A DNA stretch of 64,000 nt from Streptomyces canus (lineage in GTDB: Bacteria; Actinomycetota; Actinomycetes; Streptomycetales; Streptomycetaceae). The notes under the pieces were generated by a model. That model searched no databases. It had not been told where the DNA came from and saw only the letters and a program-made list of their open reading frames with translations. Below, piece after piece: positions 9,128 to 18,169 of the stretch (positions are counted from its first letter, which is position 1; each line of letters begins with the position of its first letter). Both the position numbers and the translations under genes were made by a program. Location: the NCBI RefSeq assembly GCF_030816965.1, contig NZ_JAUSYQ010000002.1:7120001-7184000 (forward strand), in the 5' to 3' direction.

Positions 9128-12100
9128 CTAACGCTCCTGGTTGTAGGTGCTGTCAGAACCGAAGCCCTGACCGTTCGTTTCACTGCCTGCGTTGCGACCC
9201 CGCTGGACACCACGACGCAGATTGCTCAGCCTGCCCCTGACGTCCTCGGGAGCACGGGAGACCGATGGGCCCCCCTGGGGGGTGGATTCGGCGGCTCCCT
9301 CGACCAGGTTGGCCTTGGGCACCCGCCGCGGCAGACCGGAGGAGGTGACCCCGCCCGCCTTGGGCTTCCGGAGCTGGGAGGCCTGCTGCCAGCGCGCGTC
9401 GTTGGCCGAGCGCCAGGATTCACCGCCGCCGTTGCTCTCCGGCGCGGAGGCCGACGGCTCCTGGTTCGCGTGCCGCGTGCCGTTGGCGCCGCTCCCGGTG
9501 GAGCCACGGCGGGGGAGCCCGGCGTCGGTCAGCTCGTGACCCACGGTGGCGGGGGCCGGCCCCGGACGTTCGAAGCCTACGCCGTTGCGCTCACTCACGT
9601 CAGCGGCCTGCACAGATTCCGCTTCCGGAGCGTACTGGTCCGGGTAGCCGTTCTGGTAACCGTCCGGCTGCGGCCAGTCATCCTGGTAGCGGCGCTCCTC
9701 GAACCCCGAGAAGGTCTCCGGCGCGGCCGCGTGCACCGCCGCGGGCTCCTCCTGGACCGGCTCCGGATAGGAGGGCTCCGGGTAGCCGCCACCGGCGGAG
9801 AAGGTGTCGTTCTGCGGCAGGCCGCCGTTCTGCGCGAAGTACGGCTCGTCGTACGCCGGGCGCTTCGGCTCCTCGTACGCGGTCTGCCGCTGCTCCTCGT
9901 ACGGCGCCTGCTGCGCCTCCTCGTACGACGTCTGCTGGTCGTACGCGGCGGGCTGCTGCTCCGGGAGGCCGCCCCGGCCGTTGTCGTAACCGCTCTGCGG
10001 GGCGCTCTGGGGAGCGTCGAACGCGTCGGTGTACGCCGGGTTCGGACCCTGGAGAGCGCCCGGCTCGCCGCCGTTCTGGGACTCCAGGGCCGCGCGGCGC
10101 TCCTCGCGCATCAGCGAGCGGCCGACCGGGTCCAGCTCGCGTATGTCGTCGGGGACCTCGGAGTAGCGGCTGTCGTCGAAGCCGAGCTCCGCGGCCGTAC
10201 GCATCGGCAGGCCGTTGTTGAAGTTCTCGCCGCCGAAGTTCTGCTCCGGGATGATCTGCGAGACGGTGAACTCGTCACGGTCCGGCTGGTGCTCGCCGCC
10301 GCCGCCGTGGGTGATCGCGTCCGGCAGCATGACCAGCGAGGTGGTGCCGGCCTGCTCGCCCGAGGGGCGCAGCTGGACGCGGATGCCGTGCCGGTCGGAC
10401 AGCCGGCCGACCACGAACAGACCCATGCGCTGGGAGATCGCGGCATCCACGGTCGGCGGGTTGGCCAGCTTGTGGTTGATGTCCGCGAAGTCCTCGGCGG
10501 TCAGGCCGATGCCCTTGTCGTGGATCTCGATCATGATGCGGCCGTCGGGCAGCCGGGTCGCGGTGACGCGGACCTTGGTCTGCGGCGAGGAGAACGTGGT
10601 GGCGTTCTCCAGGAGCTCGGCGAGCAGGTGGACGAGGTCGGTGACCGCGCGGCCGTGGATCTCGGCCTCCGGGACGCCGGACAGCTCGACGCGCTCGTAC
10701 TGCTCCACCTCGGAGGAGGCGGCGCGCAGCACGTCGACCAGCGGGACCGGCTGGTCCCAGCGGCGGCCGGGCTCCTCGCCGGCGAGGACCAGGAGGTTCT
10801 CGCCGTTGCGGCGCATACGGGTCGCGAGGTGGTCCAGGCGGAAGAGGTTCTCCAGCTGGTCCGGGTCGGCCTCGTTGTTCTCCAGGTCGGTGATCAGGGT
10901 CAGCTGGCCCTCGATCAGCGACTGGTTGCGCCGGGACAGGTTGGTGAAGATCGCGTTGATGTTGCCCCGCAGCAGCGCCTGCTCGGAGGCGAGTCGTACG
11001 GCCTCGCGGTGGACCTGGTCGAAGGCGCGGGCGACCTCGCCGATCTCGTCCTTGGTGGTGATCGGGATCGGGGCGACCCGGGTGTCGACCCGGCCGGGGT
11101 CGGTGCGCGAGAGCTGGTCGACCAGCATCGGCAGGCGCTGCTCGGCGATGCCGAAGGCGGCGTTGCGCAGCTGGCGCATCGAGCGGGACATCTGGCGGGC
11201 GACCGCACCGGCCAGGATGAACGCGAGGAGCAGGGCGACCACGACGGCGGCACCCACGATGAACGCGTCGCGCTTGGCGTCGTCGGCGATGCTCGAGGCC
11301 TCGTTCACCGCGGTGTCGGCCAGGTCGGTCTCGATCTGGCGGTAGGCGTTGTACTTGAGGGTGTTGACCGCCCACCAGTTCTCGGCGGTGATGCCGTCCT
11401 TGCCGAGCGCCTCACGGGCGCTCTCGTCCATCGACGGCAGCTGGGCGAGGCTGGAGACCATGTCCACGGGGTTGGACGGCGGCGGGACGTAGTTCGGGTT
11501 CTTGGCCGCGGCTTCTTTCGCGAGCGCCGCGCCCTCGGCCTGGATCTGCTTCTTCGCGGTGTCGAGCTTCGCCGCGTCGGCCGCGGTGCCACCGCCGACG
11601 TACTCCTCGACGGCGATGCCCTCCAGGTACGCGTACGAGGAGAGGGCGACCTTCTGGCTGGCGAAGCTGCTCAGCCCCGGGCCGGGCTTGATCAGCAGGT
11701 GCATGCCGATGGAGCGCTGCAGCGACAGGGCCGCCTTGGTGAGCTCGATGGCGTAGACGGTACGGCCGTAACTGGTGATGTTGCCGGTGCCCAGGCCGAG
11801 CTCGTTGGCGAACTCCGTCAGCGGGTGCGCGATCTGGGTGTAGCCCTCTTCGGTCTTCACGCCGGTGAGCTTGGAGGAGGTGTAGGCGCCGGCGCGCAGC
11901 GTCTGGAGCCCGTCCTCGCCGTCCCGGAACAGTGTGAGGCGGCGCTGCAGGCCCGCCTTCTGCGGCATGTTCTGGGCGGCCTCGTCGAAGGCGTCCGCGG
12001 CCTCGTCGGTCTTCTTGCGCGCGGCGACGACCGTGGCGTTGTCCTGGCCCTGGCCGCTGAGCAGCGGGAGGGCGGAGCTGTCGCGCTCGTTGTAGAGGGC

Positions 12101-12406
12101 GTCGGCGTAGCTGAGGGAGGCCCGCACCAGACGCGCGGTGTTCTCCGCGTCCTCGGCCTCACGCCAGGTGTCGATCGAGCTCTTGACCTGGAAGCCGCCC
12201 ATGACGAGGCCGACGATCACGGGTATGAGCAGGATCGCGTTCAGCCGGGTGGGCACCCGCCAGTTGCGTGGGGAGAACCGGCCGCCGCTGGACGACGGCG
12301 CGGCCGTCGAGTCCGGACCGGGCACAGGGGCGGGCGCCGCTCCGCGCGGCGGCGGGGTGAAGTTGCCCCGGGCCGACGGCTCGGGACCGTTCTTGCTTCG
12401 CCTCAC
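9128..12406 (-). CDS. cvnA2: Conservon sensor CvnA (histidine-kinase-like)
   Basis: 1092-residue membrane sensor. Order: Pro-rich N-terminus; TM1 about 55-75; extracytoplasmic nitrate/nitrite-sensing-like domain about 75-375; TM2 about 380-405; HAMP about 405-460; an HK-like helical region with LDHLATRMRRNGENLLVLAG; HATPase about 555-695 (N-box LVHLLAELLENAT, G1 IEIHDKGIGL); then about 400 disordered residues with YDE/YEE-QQ repeats. The tail ends in a segment (GGVTSSGLPRRVPKANLVEG) shared with the other CvnA. It lacks a classical H-box/receiver partner. The GTG start has only a distant AGAGG. First gene of cvnA-B-C-D. Confidence 0.92.
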   Translation of the reverse strand: MRRSKNGPEPSARGNFTPPPRGAAPAPVPGPDSTAAPSSSGGRFSPRNWRVPTRLNAILLIPVIVGLVMGGFQVKSSIDTWREAEDAENTARLVRASLSYADALYNERDSSALPLLSGQGQDNATVVAARKKTDEAADAFDEAAQNMPQKAGLQRRLTLFRDGEDGLQTLRAGAYTSSKLTGVKTEEGYTQIAHPLTEFANELGLGTGNITSYGRTVYAIELTKAALSLQRSIGMHLLIKPGPGLSSFASQKVALSSYAYLEGIAVEEYVGGGTAADAAKLDTAKKQIQAEGAALAKEAAAKNPNYVPPPSNPVDMVSSLAQLPSMDESAREALGKDGITAENWWAVNTLKYNAYRQIETDLADTAVNEASSIADDAKRDAFIVGAAVVVALLLAFILAGAVARQMSRSMRQLRNAAFGIAEQRLPMLVDQLSRTDPGRVDTRVAPIPITTKDEIGEVARAFDQVHREAVRLASEQALLRGNINAIFTNLSRRNQSLIEGQLTLITDLENNEADPDQLENLFRLDHLATRMRRNGENLLVLAGEEPGRRWDQPVPLVDVLRAASSEVEQYERVELSGVPEAEIHGRAVTDLVHLLAELLENATTFSSPQTKVRVTATRLPDGRIMIEIHDKGIGLTAEDFADINHKLANPPTVDAAISQRMGLFVVGRLSDRHGIRVQLRPSGEQAGTTSLVMLPDAITHGGGGEHQPDRDEFTVSQIIPEQNFGGENFNNGLPMRTAAELGFDDSRYSEVPDDIRELDPVGRSLMREERRAALESQNGGEPGALQGPNPAYTDAFDAPQSAPQSGYDNGRGGLPEQQPAAYDQQTSYEEAQQAPYEEQRQTAYEEPKRPAYDEPYFAQNGGLPQNDTFSAGGGYPEPSYPEPVQEEPAAVHAAAPETFSGFEERRYQDDWPQPDGYQNGYPDQYAPEAESVQAADVSERNGVGFERPGPAPATVGHELTDAGLPRRGSTGSGANGTRHANQEPSASAPESNGGGESWRSANDARWQQASQLRKPKAGGVTSSGLPRRVPKANLVEGAAESTPQGGPSVSRAPEDVRGRLSNLRRGVQRGRNAGSETNGQGFGSDSTYNQER

Positions 12407-12607
12407 TCGACCAACAACCTCTCGGAGGGGTCGGCACCTACGTTGTGCCGCAGTCTCTCAGAGCCCAGTACGTCATCGACTGATGAGTACGTCTTTGACT
12501 ATTGGGCAGTTCACGCATTCCAGCACGACGGCCTGCACACCTCCAAACAGTGGTACGCACGTATTCCGCGTGATGTAAGCCCCAGATAAAACGGTCATAA
12601 AGAACGA

Positions 12608-12627
12608 GCCCCGTCAAAAGACGGGGC
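12608..12627 (-). terminator. Terminator of conservon 1
   Basis: GCCCCGTC-AAAA-GACGGGGC: an 8-bp perfect stem with a 4-nt loop, about 180 bp beyond the cvnD1 stop. The rest of the 402-bp gap 12407-12808 (cvnA2 promoter region) shows no gene, tRNA or strong dyad. Confidence 0.55.
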
Positions 12628-12808
12628 CGTTGTGAGCGCAGCGAGACCGGTTGGCAACCACGCGTGGCCGTACCACCCGATTCCTCTGCCGAAACGTTAT
12701 GAACGCCGGGGCCGACCGTGGCAAAGACCACAGCCGGCTCCGGGACATCTACGACAACTGCCGTATGACGCTTTTGATTTGGGAGCTGATCGACATGCCT
12801 TCGGGGCG

Positions 12809-13384
12809 TTACCGCAGACGTGCCATGAGGGCGTGCTCGACCAGCGTGATCAGGGCACTCTTGGCGTCCGACCGGTGCCGGGCGTCCGTCGTGATGATCG
12901 GTGCGTCCGGCCCGATCTGCAGGGCCTCGCGCACCTCCTCGGGAGCGTACGGCTGGTGCCCGTCGAAGCCGTTGAGGGCCACGACGAAAGGCAGACCGCT
13001 GTTCTCGAAGTAGTCGACCGCGGGGAAGCAGTCGGCCAGACGCCGGGTGTCCACCAGCACCACCGCGCCGATGGCGCCGCGGACCAGGTCGTCCCACATG
13101 AACCAGAAGCGGTCCTGACCGGGCGTACCGAAGAGGTACAGGATCAGGTCCTGGTCGAGCGTGATGCGGCCGAAGTCCATGGCGACCGTGGTGGTCGTCT
13201 TGTCACCGGTGTGGGTGAGGTCGTCGATGCCCGCGCTCGCGGACGTCATGACGGCCTCGGTGCGCAGCGGGTTGATCTCGGAGACCGCGCCGACGAACGT
13301 GGTCTTGCCCACGCCGAAGCCGCCCGCCACCACGATCTTCGCGGAGGTGGTGGCCCGCCCCGCGTCAGAGCTTGCGAAGTCCAC
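12809..13384 (-). CDS. cvnD1: Conservon GTPase CvnD (second conservon)
   Basis: 191-residue Ras-like GTPase, nearly identical to the CvnD at 7460-8041. It has the same P-loop GGFGVGKT, LFGTPGQDRF switch and NGFDG motif. Differences cluster at the extreme N-terminus (DAGRATTSAKI) and near residues 130-155. It overlaps the end of cvnC by 20 bp, exactly as in the other conservon. With sister conservons this close, the GTPases may cross-talk or recombine. The assignment as conservon 1 follows S. coelicolor order from memory. Confidence 0.93.
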   Translation of the reverse strand: MDFASSDAGRATTSAKIVVAGGFGVGKTTFVGAVSEINPLRTEAVMTSASAGIDDLTHTGDKTTTTVAMDFGRITLDQDLILYLFGTPGQDRFWFMWDDLVRGAIGAVVLVDTRRLADCFPAVDYFENSGLPFVVALNGFDGHQPYAPEEVREALQIGPDAPIITTDARHRSDAKSALITLVEHALMARLR

Positions 13385-13763
13385 TGAGCACCCTTTCGAG
13401 CAGCGTCACATCGGGAGCGCCGCCGTTGTTCTCGTCGCCGCCCGGCTGGTGGATGGCCACCAGTCCGGCCTCGGCGAGGTCCGCGACGAGGATCCTGGCC
13501 ACACCGAGCGGCATGGCGAGCAGCGCCGAGACCTCGGCGACCGACTTCACCTCACGGCACAGGTGGCAGATGCGCTGGTGCTCGGGGAGGAGCCCCATCA
13601 GCGCCGCCGGGTCGGCCGTGGTGCTGATCAGAGCCTCGATGGCGAGCTGGTAGCGCGGCCGGGTCCGGCCGCCGGTCATCGCGTACGGCCGTACCAGCGG
13701 CTGGTCGCCCTCATCCTCGTACGGCTCCGCGTACGGATCATGAGAGGCGGTGGGCGGGGTCAT
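13365..13763 (-). CDS. cvnC1: Conservon protein CvnC (DUF742), short form
   Basis: 132-residue DUF742 protein. It has the same conserved domain as the copy at 8022-8603 (LVRPYAMTGGRTRP, ICHLCREVKSVAEVSALL, LGVARILVADLAEAGLV) but only about 25 residues of N-terminal extension instead of about 85. ATG 13763 was chosen because GGAGG lies 5 nt upstream; an upstream in-frame ATG at 13799 lacks an RBS. It contains the same CxxC pair. The gap to cvnB is about 110 bp. Confidence 0.9.
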   Translation of the reverse strand: MTPPTASHDPYAEPYEDEGDQPLVRPYAMTGGRTRPRYQLAIEALISTTADPAALMGLLPEHQRICHLCREVKSVAEVSALLAMPLGVARILVADLAEAGLVAIHQPGGDENNGGAPDVTLLERVLSGLRKL

Positions 13764-13873
13764 GAATCCTCCGGGCGGGACAGCAAGTCGGTCGGGCAAG
13801 CCGTCTGAAGAGGCCGGTGGGGGGATTGTGGCGGCCGGACGGTGATTTGGTGAGACGGGTGGATCCGTGCGGG

Positions 13874-14296
13874 TCAGTGGAGCAGACTGCCTTGCAGCTC
13901 AGCTCGCAGGTCGGGCGTGAGCACTGCGCCCGCGCGGTCGACGAGCAGTGCCATCTCGTATCCGACCAGGCCGATGTCGCATTCCGGGTGGGCGAGAACC
14001 GCGAGCGAGGAACCGTCGGAGACGGACATGAGGAAGAGGAATCCCCGCTCCATCTCCACGACGGTCTGGGCCACGCTGCCGCCCTCGAAGATCCGTGAGG
14101 CACCCGCTGTGAGCGAGGTCAGCCCCGAAGCGACGGCCGCCAGCTGATCGGCACGGTCGCGCGGGAAGCCCTCGGACATCGCCAGCAGAAGGCCGTCGGC
14201 GGACACGACGACGGTGTGGGACACCCCTGGGGTGTTGTCCACAAAGTTGGTGATCAACCAGTTGAGGTTCTGTGCCGCCTGGCTCATCGGGCTCAA
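13874..14296 (-). CDS. cvnB1: Conservon protein CvnB (roadblock/LC7)
   Basis: 140-residue roadblock/LC7 protein, over 90% identical by eye to the CvnB at 8704-9126. The start is TTG 14296, directly abutting the cvnA stop (TAG immediately followed by TTG) with AGGAG 7 nt upstream. The sister copy has GTG at the same place. This is either initiation by re-entering ribosomes at a weak codon or use of the ATG 9 nt inside. It is probably the regulator of CvnD. Confidence 0.92.
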   Translation of the reverse strand: MSPMSQAAQNLNWLITNFVDNTPGVSHTVVVSADGLLLAMSEGFPRDRADQLAAVASGLTSLTAGASRIFEGGSVAQTVVEMERGFLFLMSVSDGSSLAVLAHPECDIGLVGYEMALLVDRAGAVLTPDLRAELQGSLLH

Positions 14297-17200
14297 CTAA
14301 CGCTCCTGCTGGTGAGTGGGGTTCGGGAAGCTGCCCGTCTGGCCGTTGCCGCCGACCTGACGACCTTGCGCGATACCCCGACGGAGATTGGTCAGCCGAC
14401 CGCGCACGTCGTCAGGCGCACGCGAGACAGCCGGACCGCTTTGGTGCTGTTGCTGCTGAGCGGTACCCGGGACGAGGTTCGCCCTGGGCACCCGGCGCGG
14501 CAGACCGGAGGTGGTGACACCGCCCGCGGCCGGCTGGCGGACACGTTCCGCCTGCCGGACGAGGTCGTCGTTGGGCGAACTGCGCCAGCCCGCGGAGGCC
14601 GCAGGCCGTTGCGGAGCGCCGGCAGAACTCTGTGGGGCCGCGGGAGCCTGCTGCTGCCGCGGTGCCTGAGCCGGGGAGGAGCCGTTGCCGTTGGTTGGCT
14701 GCCCCTGTCCCTGCTGCTGGCTGCCGTGGAACCAGTTGGTCTCCAGCGTGTCGTACAGCGGCGTCCGGCCGTCACCGGGACCCGCCGGCGGCAGCGCCTC
14801 CGGCTCCTGGCGGACCGGCCGCTGCTGCGGACGCGGCGGCATGGGCGGCCGCGGGGCGCCGAAGTCGGCGCCGTTGGCCTGGGGGCGCTCGAACTGGCCC
14901 GTGGACGCGGGGTCCTGACGACCCGGCAGGGAATGCTGGCCGGTGGAGCTGCCGTCATAGCCTGGCATCGCGAACTGGCCGGTCGAGCCGCTGTCGTACG
15001 CCTGCGGCGTCGCGAACTGCCCGGTCTGCGAACCGCTGTTCGGTCCGGGCGGAGTACCGAAGACGTCCGGACGGACGAACTGGCCGGTGTTCTGCGGGTC
15101 GTTCGTGACGGGGCGGGGGAACTCACCCGTGTCCTGGGGTCCGTTGTATCCCGGCCGCGGGAACTGGCCGTTGTTCTGCGGGCCGACCGCACCCGGACGG
15201 GGGAAGTCGCCCTGCGGACCGTTCGCACCCGGCCTCGGGAACTGGCCGGTGTTCTGCGGCGCGTCGAAGTCCGGCCGCGGGAACTCGGAGGTGCTCGCCG
15301 GGCCCCGGTGGTCGTCGATCCGCGGCATCCGCGAGGTGGCGGCCGGGTCCTGCTCGTCGTGCCCGCGCGGGACGTCGAGCGAGGCGCGCGGCACCGGCGG
15401 CTGCGCGTTCTCGTCGCTCCAGCTCGGCGTGCGGGGCTGCTGGTTGCCGCCCGGCAGCTCGGCCCGCGGACCACCGCGGCCCGGCAGCTGCGGCCGACGG
15501 CGCCGGCCACCCGGCTCGGGAGCCTGGCCGGCGTTCGGGGCCTGCGACTGCGGGGGCACGGGACCCCGGCCGCCGAAGGCGTCCTGGCCGCCGCCGAAAG
15601 CGTCCTGACCGTTGAAGGAGTCCTGACCCGGACCGCCCGTGCCCGCGGCCTGGAGGCCCTGCGGAGCACCCGGCGCCTGGCCGCCGAACCCGGCACCGGC
15701 GGGAGCGGGCCGGCCCTGCGGCGGCGTACCGGGACCCTGCGGTCCTCGCGGTCCGCCCGGCGCACCGGGACGACCGTCCTGGCCACTGCCGGGCAGTGCG
15801 GCCCGCGGTCCCTGACCGGAGCTGAGCCGTCCGCCCGAGGGGGCACCGGCACCGAGAGCGCCACCGCCCGCGCCACCGGGCGCACCGCCAAGGGCACCGC
15901 CCTGGCCGTTGCCGGCGCCACGACGGGCCGCGGCCACACCGGCGGCGGCCTGAGCCGCCGCGGGGGTACCGGGGGCACCCTGGCCGGGCTTGGGCTGGGG
16001 CTTCTTGCCGCCCTGGGCGACATCCACGGGCAGCATGACCAGCGCGGTCGTACCACCGGAGTCGGACGGGCGCAGCTGGATGCGGATGCCATGGCGCTGC
16101 GACAGCCGGCCGACCACGAACAGGCCCATGCGGCGGGAGACGGAGACGTCCACGGTGGGCGGCGAGGCGAGCCGCTCGTTGATCGCGGCGAGGTCCTCGG
16201 GGGAGAGGCCGATGCCGGTGTCGTGGATCTCGATCAGCACCCGGCCGTCGGGCAGCGCGTGACCGGTGACCTTGACCTTGGTCTGCGGGGAGGAGAACGA
16301 GGTGGCGTTCTCCAGCAGCTCGGCGAGCAGGTGCACGAGGTCGTTGACCACGCGGCCGGCCACTTCGGTGGTCGGCACGGAGGCCAGCTCGATGCGCTCG
16401 TACTGCTCCACCTCGGACGCGGCGGCACGCAGCACGTCGACCAGCGGGACCGGGCGGGTCCAGCGGCGGCCGGGCTCCTCGCCCGCGAGGACGAGGAGGT
16501 TCTCACCGTTACGGCGCATGCGGGTCGCGAGGTGGTCGAGCTTGAAGAGCGAGGACAGCTGGTCCGGGTCGGCCTCGCGGGACTCCAGTTCGGAGATGAG
16601 CGAGAGCTGACGCTGGATGAGGCCCTGGGAGCGGCGCGAGAGGTTGGTGAACATCGCGTTGACGTTGCCTCGCAGCAGGGCCTGCTCGGCGGCGAGGCGG
16701 ACCGCCTCGCGGTGCACGTCGTCGAAGGCCGCGGCCACCCGGCCGATCTCGTCCCGGGAGTGCACACCGACCGACTCCACGGACGTGTCGACGTCCTGCG
16801 GGTCGGACTCGGACAGCTGCTTGACCAGCTCGGGCAGCCGGTCCTGGGCGACCTTGGTGGCGGTCTCCTGGAGGCGGCGCAGCGAGCGGATCATGGACCG
16901 GGCGACGACGAAGGCGCCGACCAGCGAGACACCGAGCACGAGCAGGATCAGCGCACCGGCGATGATCGCGTCGCGCTCGGTGGCGCTGCGCAGTTCGCGG
17001 GCCTTCTGCTCCATGTCCTCGAGCAGCGTGTGCTCGATGCGGCCCATCTCCTGGATCTTGGTCGAGCTGTCGTCGACCCAGTCCTTGTAGGAGCGCTTGT
17101 CCAGGTCGGCGAGGCCCCCCTGGCGGCCGAAGGCGCGGCCGGCGTACTGGTCGGCGGCCTCGATGTTCGAGTTGCCGTCCTCGATGGGCTGGAGGAGCTC

Positions 17201-18169
17201 CTCGGCGTTGTTGTCGCCGTAGATGCTCCGGAAGGTGTTGAGGTCGGACGCCTCACTGTCGAGCGCACCCTGGCCGTACAGCCGGTCGGTCTCGGAGAGG
17301 CTGCCCAGTGTGCTTTTGTTCGCGGGCAGTGCCGCCGCGAGGATCGCGCGCTGGCTGGACGCGTACTCCTTGGCGGAGGAGAAGGCCGCCAGGGCACGCG
17401 TGCTCTGGATCATCTCCGGGTTGCTGGTCGCCTGGGCCATGTCCTGCGAGAGGTCGAGCAGGTGGGTGATCAGGCGGTGGTAGGACTCGACCGTCTGTGT
17501 CGCGTTGCCCTTGGTCTCGTAGGCGTCGCCGCGGATCTTGCCCAGCGTGTCCAGGTCGCGGACGAGGCCGACGAGGCTGTCTCGGACGCCCTGGAGGTTG
17601 CTGTCCTTGCCGGCGGTGTCGATGTCCTCGGCGGCGGCGATGAAGTTGGTCGCGGCCCGGTCCGTCTTGTCCCGGTAGCCCTTGACCGTGATGTTGCTCG
17701 CCGTGGAGTCGTGCGCCAGCGGACCGGCCGACTGGTCGCGCTCCTCCTGGAGGGCCGCGGCCAGCTCGGTGGCCTGCTTGGTCATCTCCGTCAGCAGCTT
17801 CATGTTGTCGAGCTGCTGGATGTCGTCCATGGAGTCGTTGATGCGCAGCGCGCCCAGCGAGGTGGCTGCCACCACGGGGAGCGCGAGCAGCGACACCAGG
17901 CGCGTGGAGATGCGCCAGTTGCGCAGAGCTACGCGTGATCCCGGGCCGTTCGGGCCCTTCGGCGGCTTCACCGTCGGCTTGGCCGCGGCCGCCGGGCCCG
18001 AGGACGCCGACGTGCCGGGGCGCCCGGGGCCGGAACCGCCGTCGATGGACGGGGCCGGGCCCTGGTTCTGGGCGTGCTGGGGGGAGGAACTGCCGACATT
18101 GGGGCCAGTCCCGCCGTGCTGCTCCGGCTCGGCCGAAGCGCTGCCATCCCTCTTGAAACGTCCCTGCAC
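14297..18169 (-). CDS. cvnA1: Conservon sensor CvnA with FxRP repeat tail
   Basis: 1290-residue sensor. Order: disordered Ser/Gly/Pro N-terminus to about 85; TM1 about 86-106; extracytoplasmic helical sensing domain about 106-395; TM2 about 398-423; HAMP and a helical HK-like region with LDHLATRMRRNGENLLVLAG; HATPase about 600-715 (LVHLLAELLENAT, IEIHDTGIGLS); then a tail of about 575 residues rich in Gly, Pro and Gln. Residues about 958-1100 contain ten spaced copies of an FxRP-type motif (TGQFPRP and variants). The C-terminal block GGVTTSGLPRRVPRANLVPG is shared with the other CvnA. The GTG start is preceded by a weak AGAGG. It heads the second conservon and diverges from the small-ORF region at 18665. 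Confidence 0.92.
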   Translation of the reverse strand: MQGRFKRDGSASAEPEQHGGTGPNVGSSSPQHAQNQGPAPSIDGGSGPGRPGTSASSGPAAAAKPTVKPPKGPNGPGSRVALRNWRISTRLVSLLALPVVAATSLGALRINDSMDDIQQLDNMKLLTEMTKQATELAAALQEERDQSAGPLAHDSTASNITVKGYRDKTDRAATNFIAAAEDIDTAGKDSNLQGVRDSLVGLVRDLDTLGKIRGDAYETKGNATQTVESYHRLITHLLDLSQDMAQATSNPEMIQSTRALAAFSSAKEYASSQRAILAAALPANKSTLGSLSETDRLYGQGALDSEASDLNTFRSIYGDNNAEELLQPIEDGNSNIEAADQYAGRAFGRQGGLADLDKRSYKDWVDDSSTKIQEMGRIEHTLLEDMEQKARELRSATERDAIIAGALILLVLGVSLVGAFVVARSMIRSLRRLQETATKVAQDRLPELVKQLSESDPQDVDTSVESVGVHSRDEIGRVAAAFDDVHREAVRLAAEQALLRGNVNAMFTNLSRRSQGLIQRQLSLISELESREADPDQLSSLFKLDHLATRMRRNGENLLVLAGEEPGRRWTRPVPLVDVLRAAASEVEQYERIELASVPTTEVAGRVVNDLVHLLAELLENATSFSSPQTKVKVTGHALPDGRVLIEIHDTGIGLSPEDLAAINERLASPPTVDVSVSRRMGLFVVGRLSQRHGIRIQLRPSDSGGTTALVMLPVDVAQGGKKPQPKPGQGAPGTPAAAQAAAGVAAARRGAGNGQGGALGGAPGGAGGGALGAGAPSGGRLSSGQGPRAALPGSGQDGRPGAPGGPRGPQGPGTPPQGRPAPAGAGFGGQAPGAPQGLQAAGTGGPGQDSFNGQDAFGGGQDAFGGRGPVPPQSQAPNAGQAPEPGGRRRRPQLPGRGGPRAELPGGNQQPRTPSWSDENAQPPVPRASLDVPRGHDEQDPAATSRMPRIDDHRGPASTSEFPRPDFDAPQNTGQFPRPGANGPQGDFPRPGAVGPQNNGQFPRPGYNGPQDTGEFPRPVTNDPQNTGQFVRPDVFGTPPGPNSGSQTGQFATPQAYDSGSTGQFAMPGYDGSSTGQHSLPGRQDPASTGQFERPQANGADFGAPRPPMPPRPQQRPVRQEPEALPPAGPGDGRTPLYDTLETNWFHGSQQQGQGQPTNGNGSSPAQAPRQQQAPAAPQSSAGAPQRPAASAGWRSSPNDDLVRQAERVRQPAAGGVTTSGLPRRVPRANLVPGTAQQQQHQSGPAVSRAPDDVRGRLTNLRRGIAQGRQVGGNGQTGSFPNPTHQQER

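Noticed and set aside
8921..12589. 1222-aa plus-strand frame
   Set aside because: Antisense shadow of cvnA2; Arg/Gly/Leu-rich noise without motifs, with the opposite strand encoding a complete CvnA.
14216..17938. 1240-aa plus-strand frame
   Set aside because: Antisense to cvnA1; composition is typical of high-GC shadow frames.
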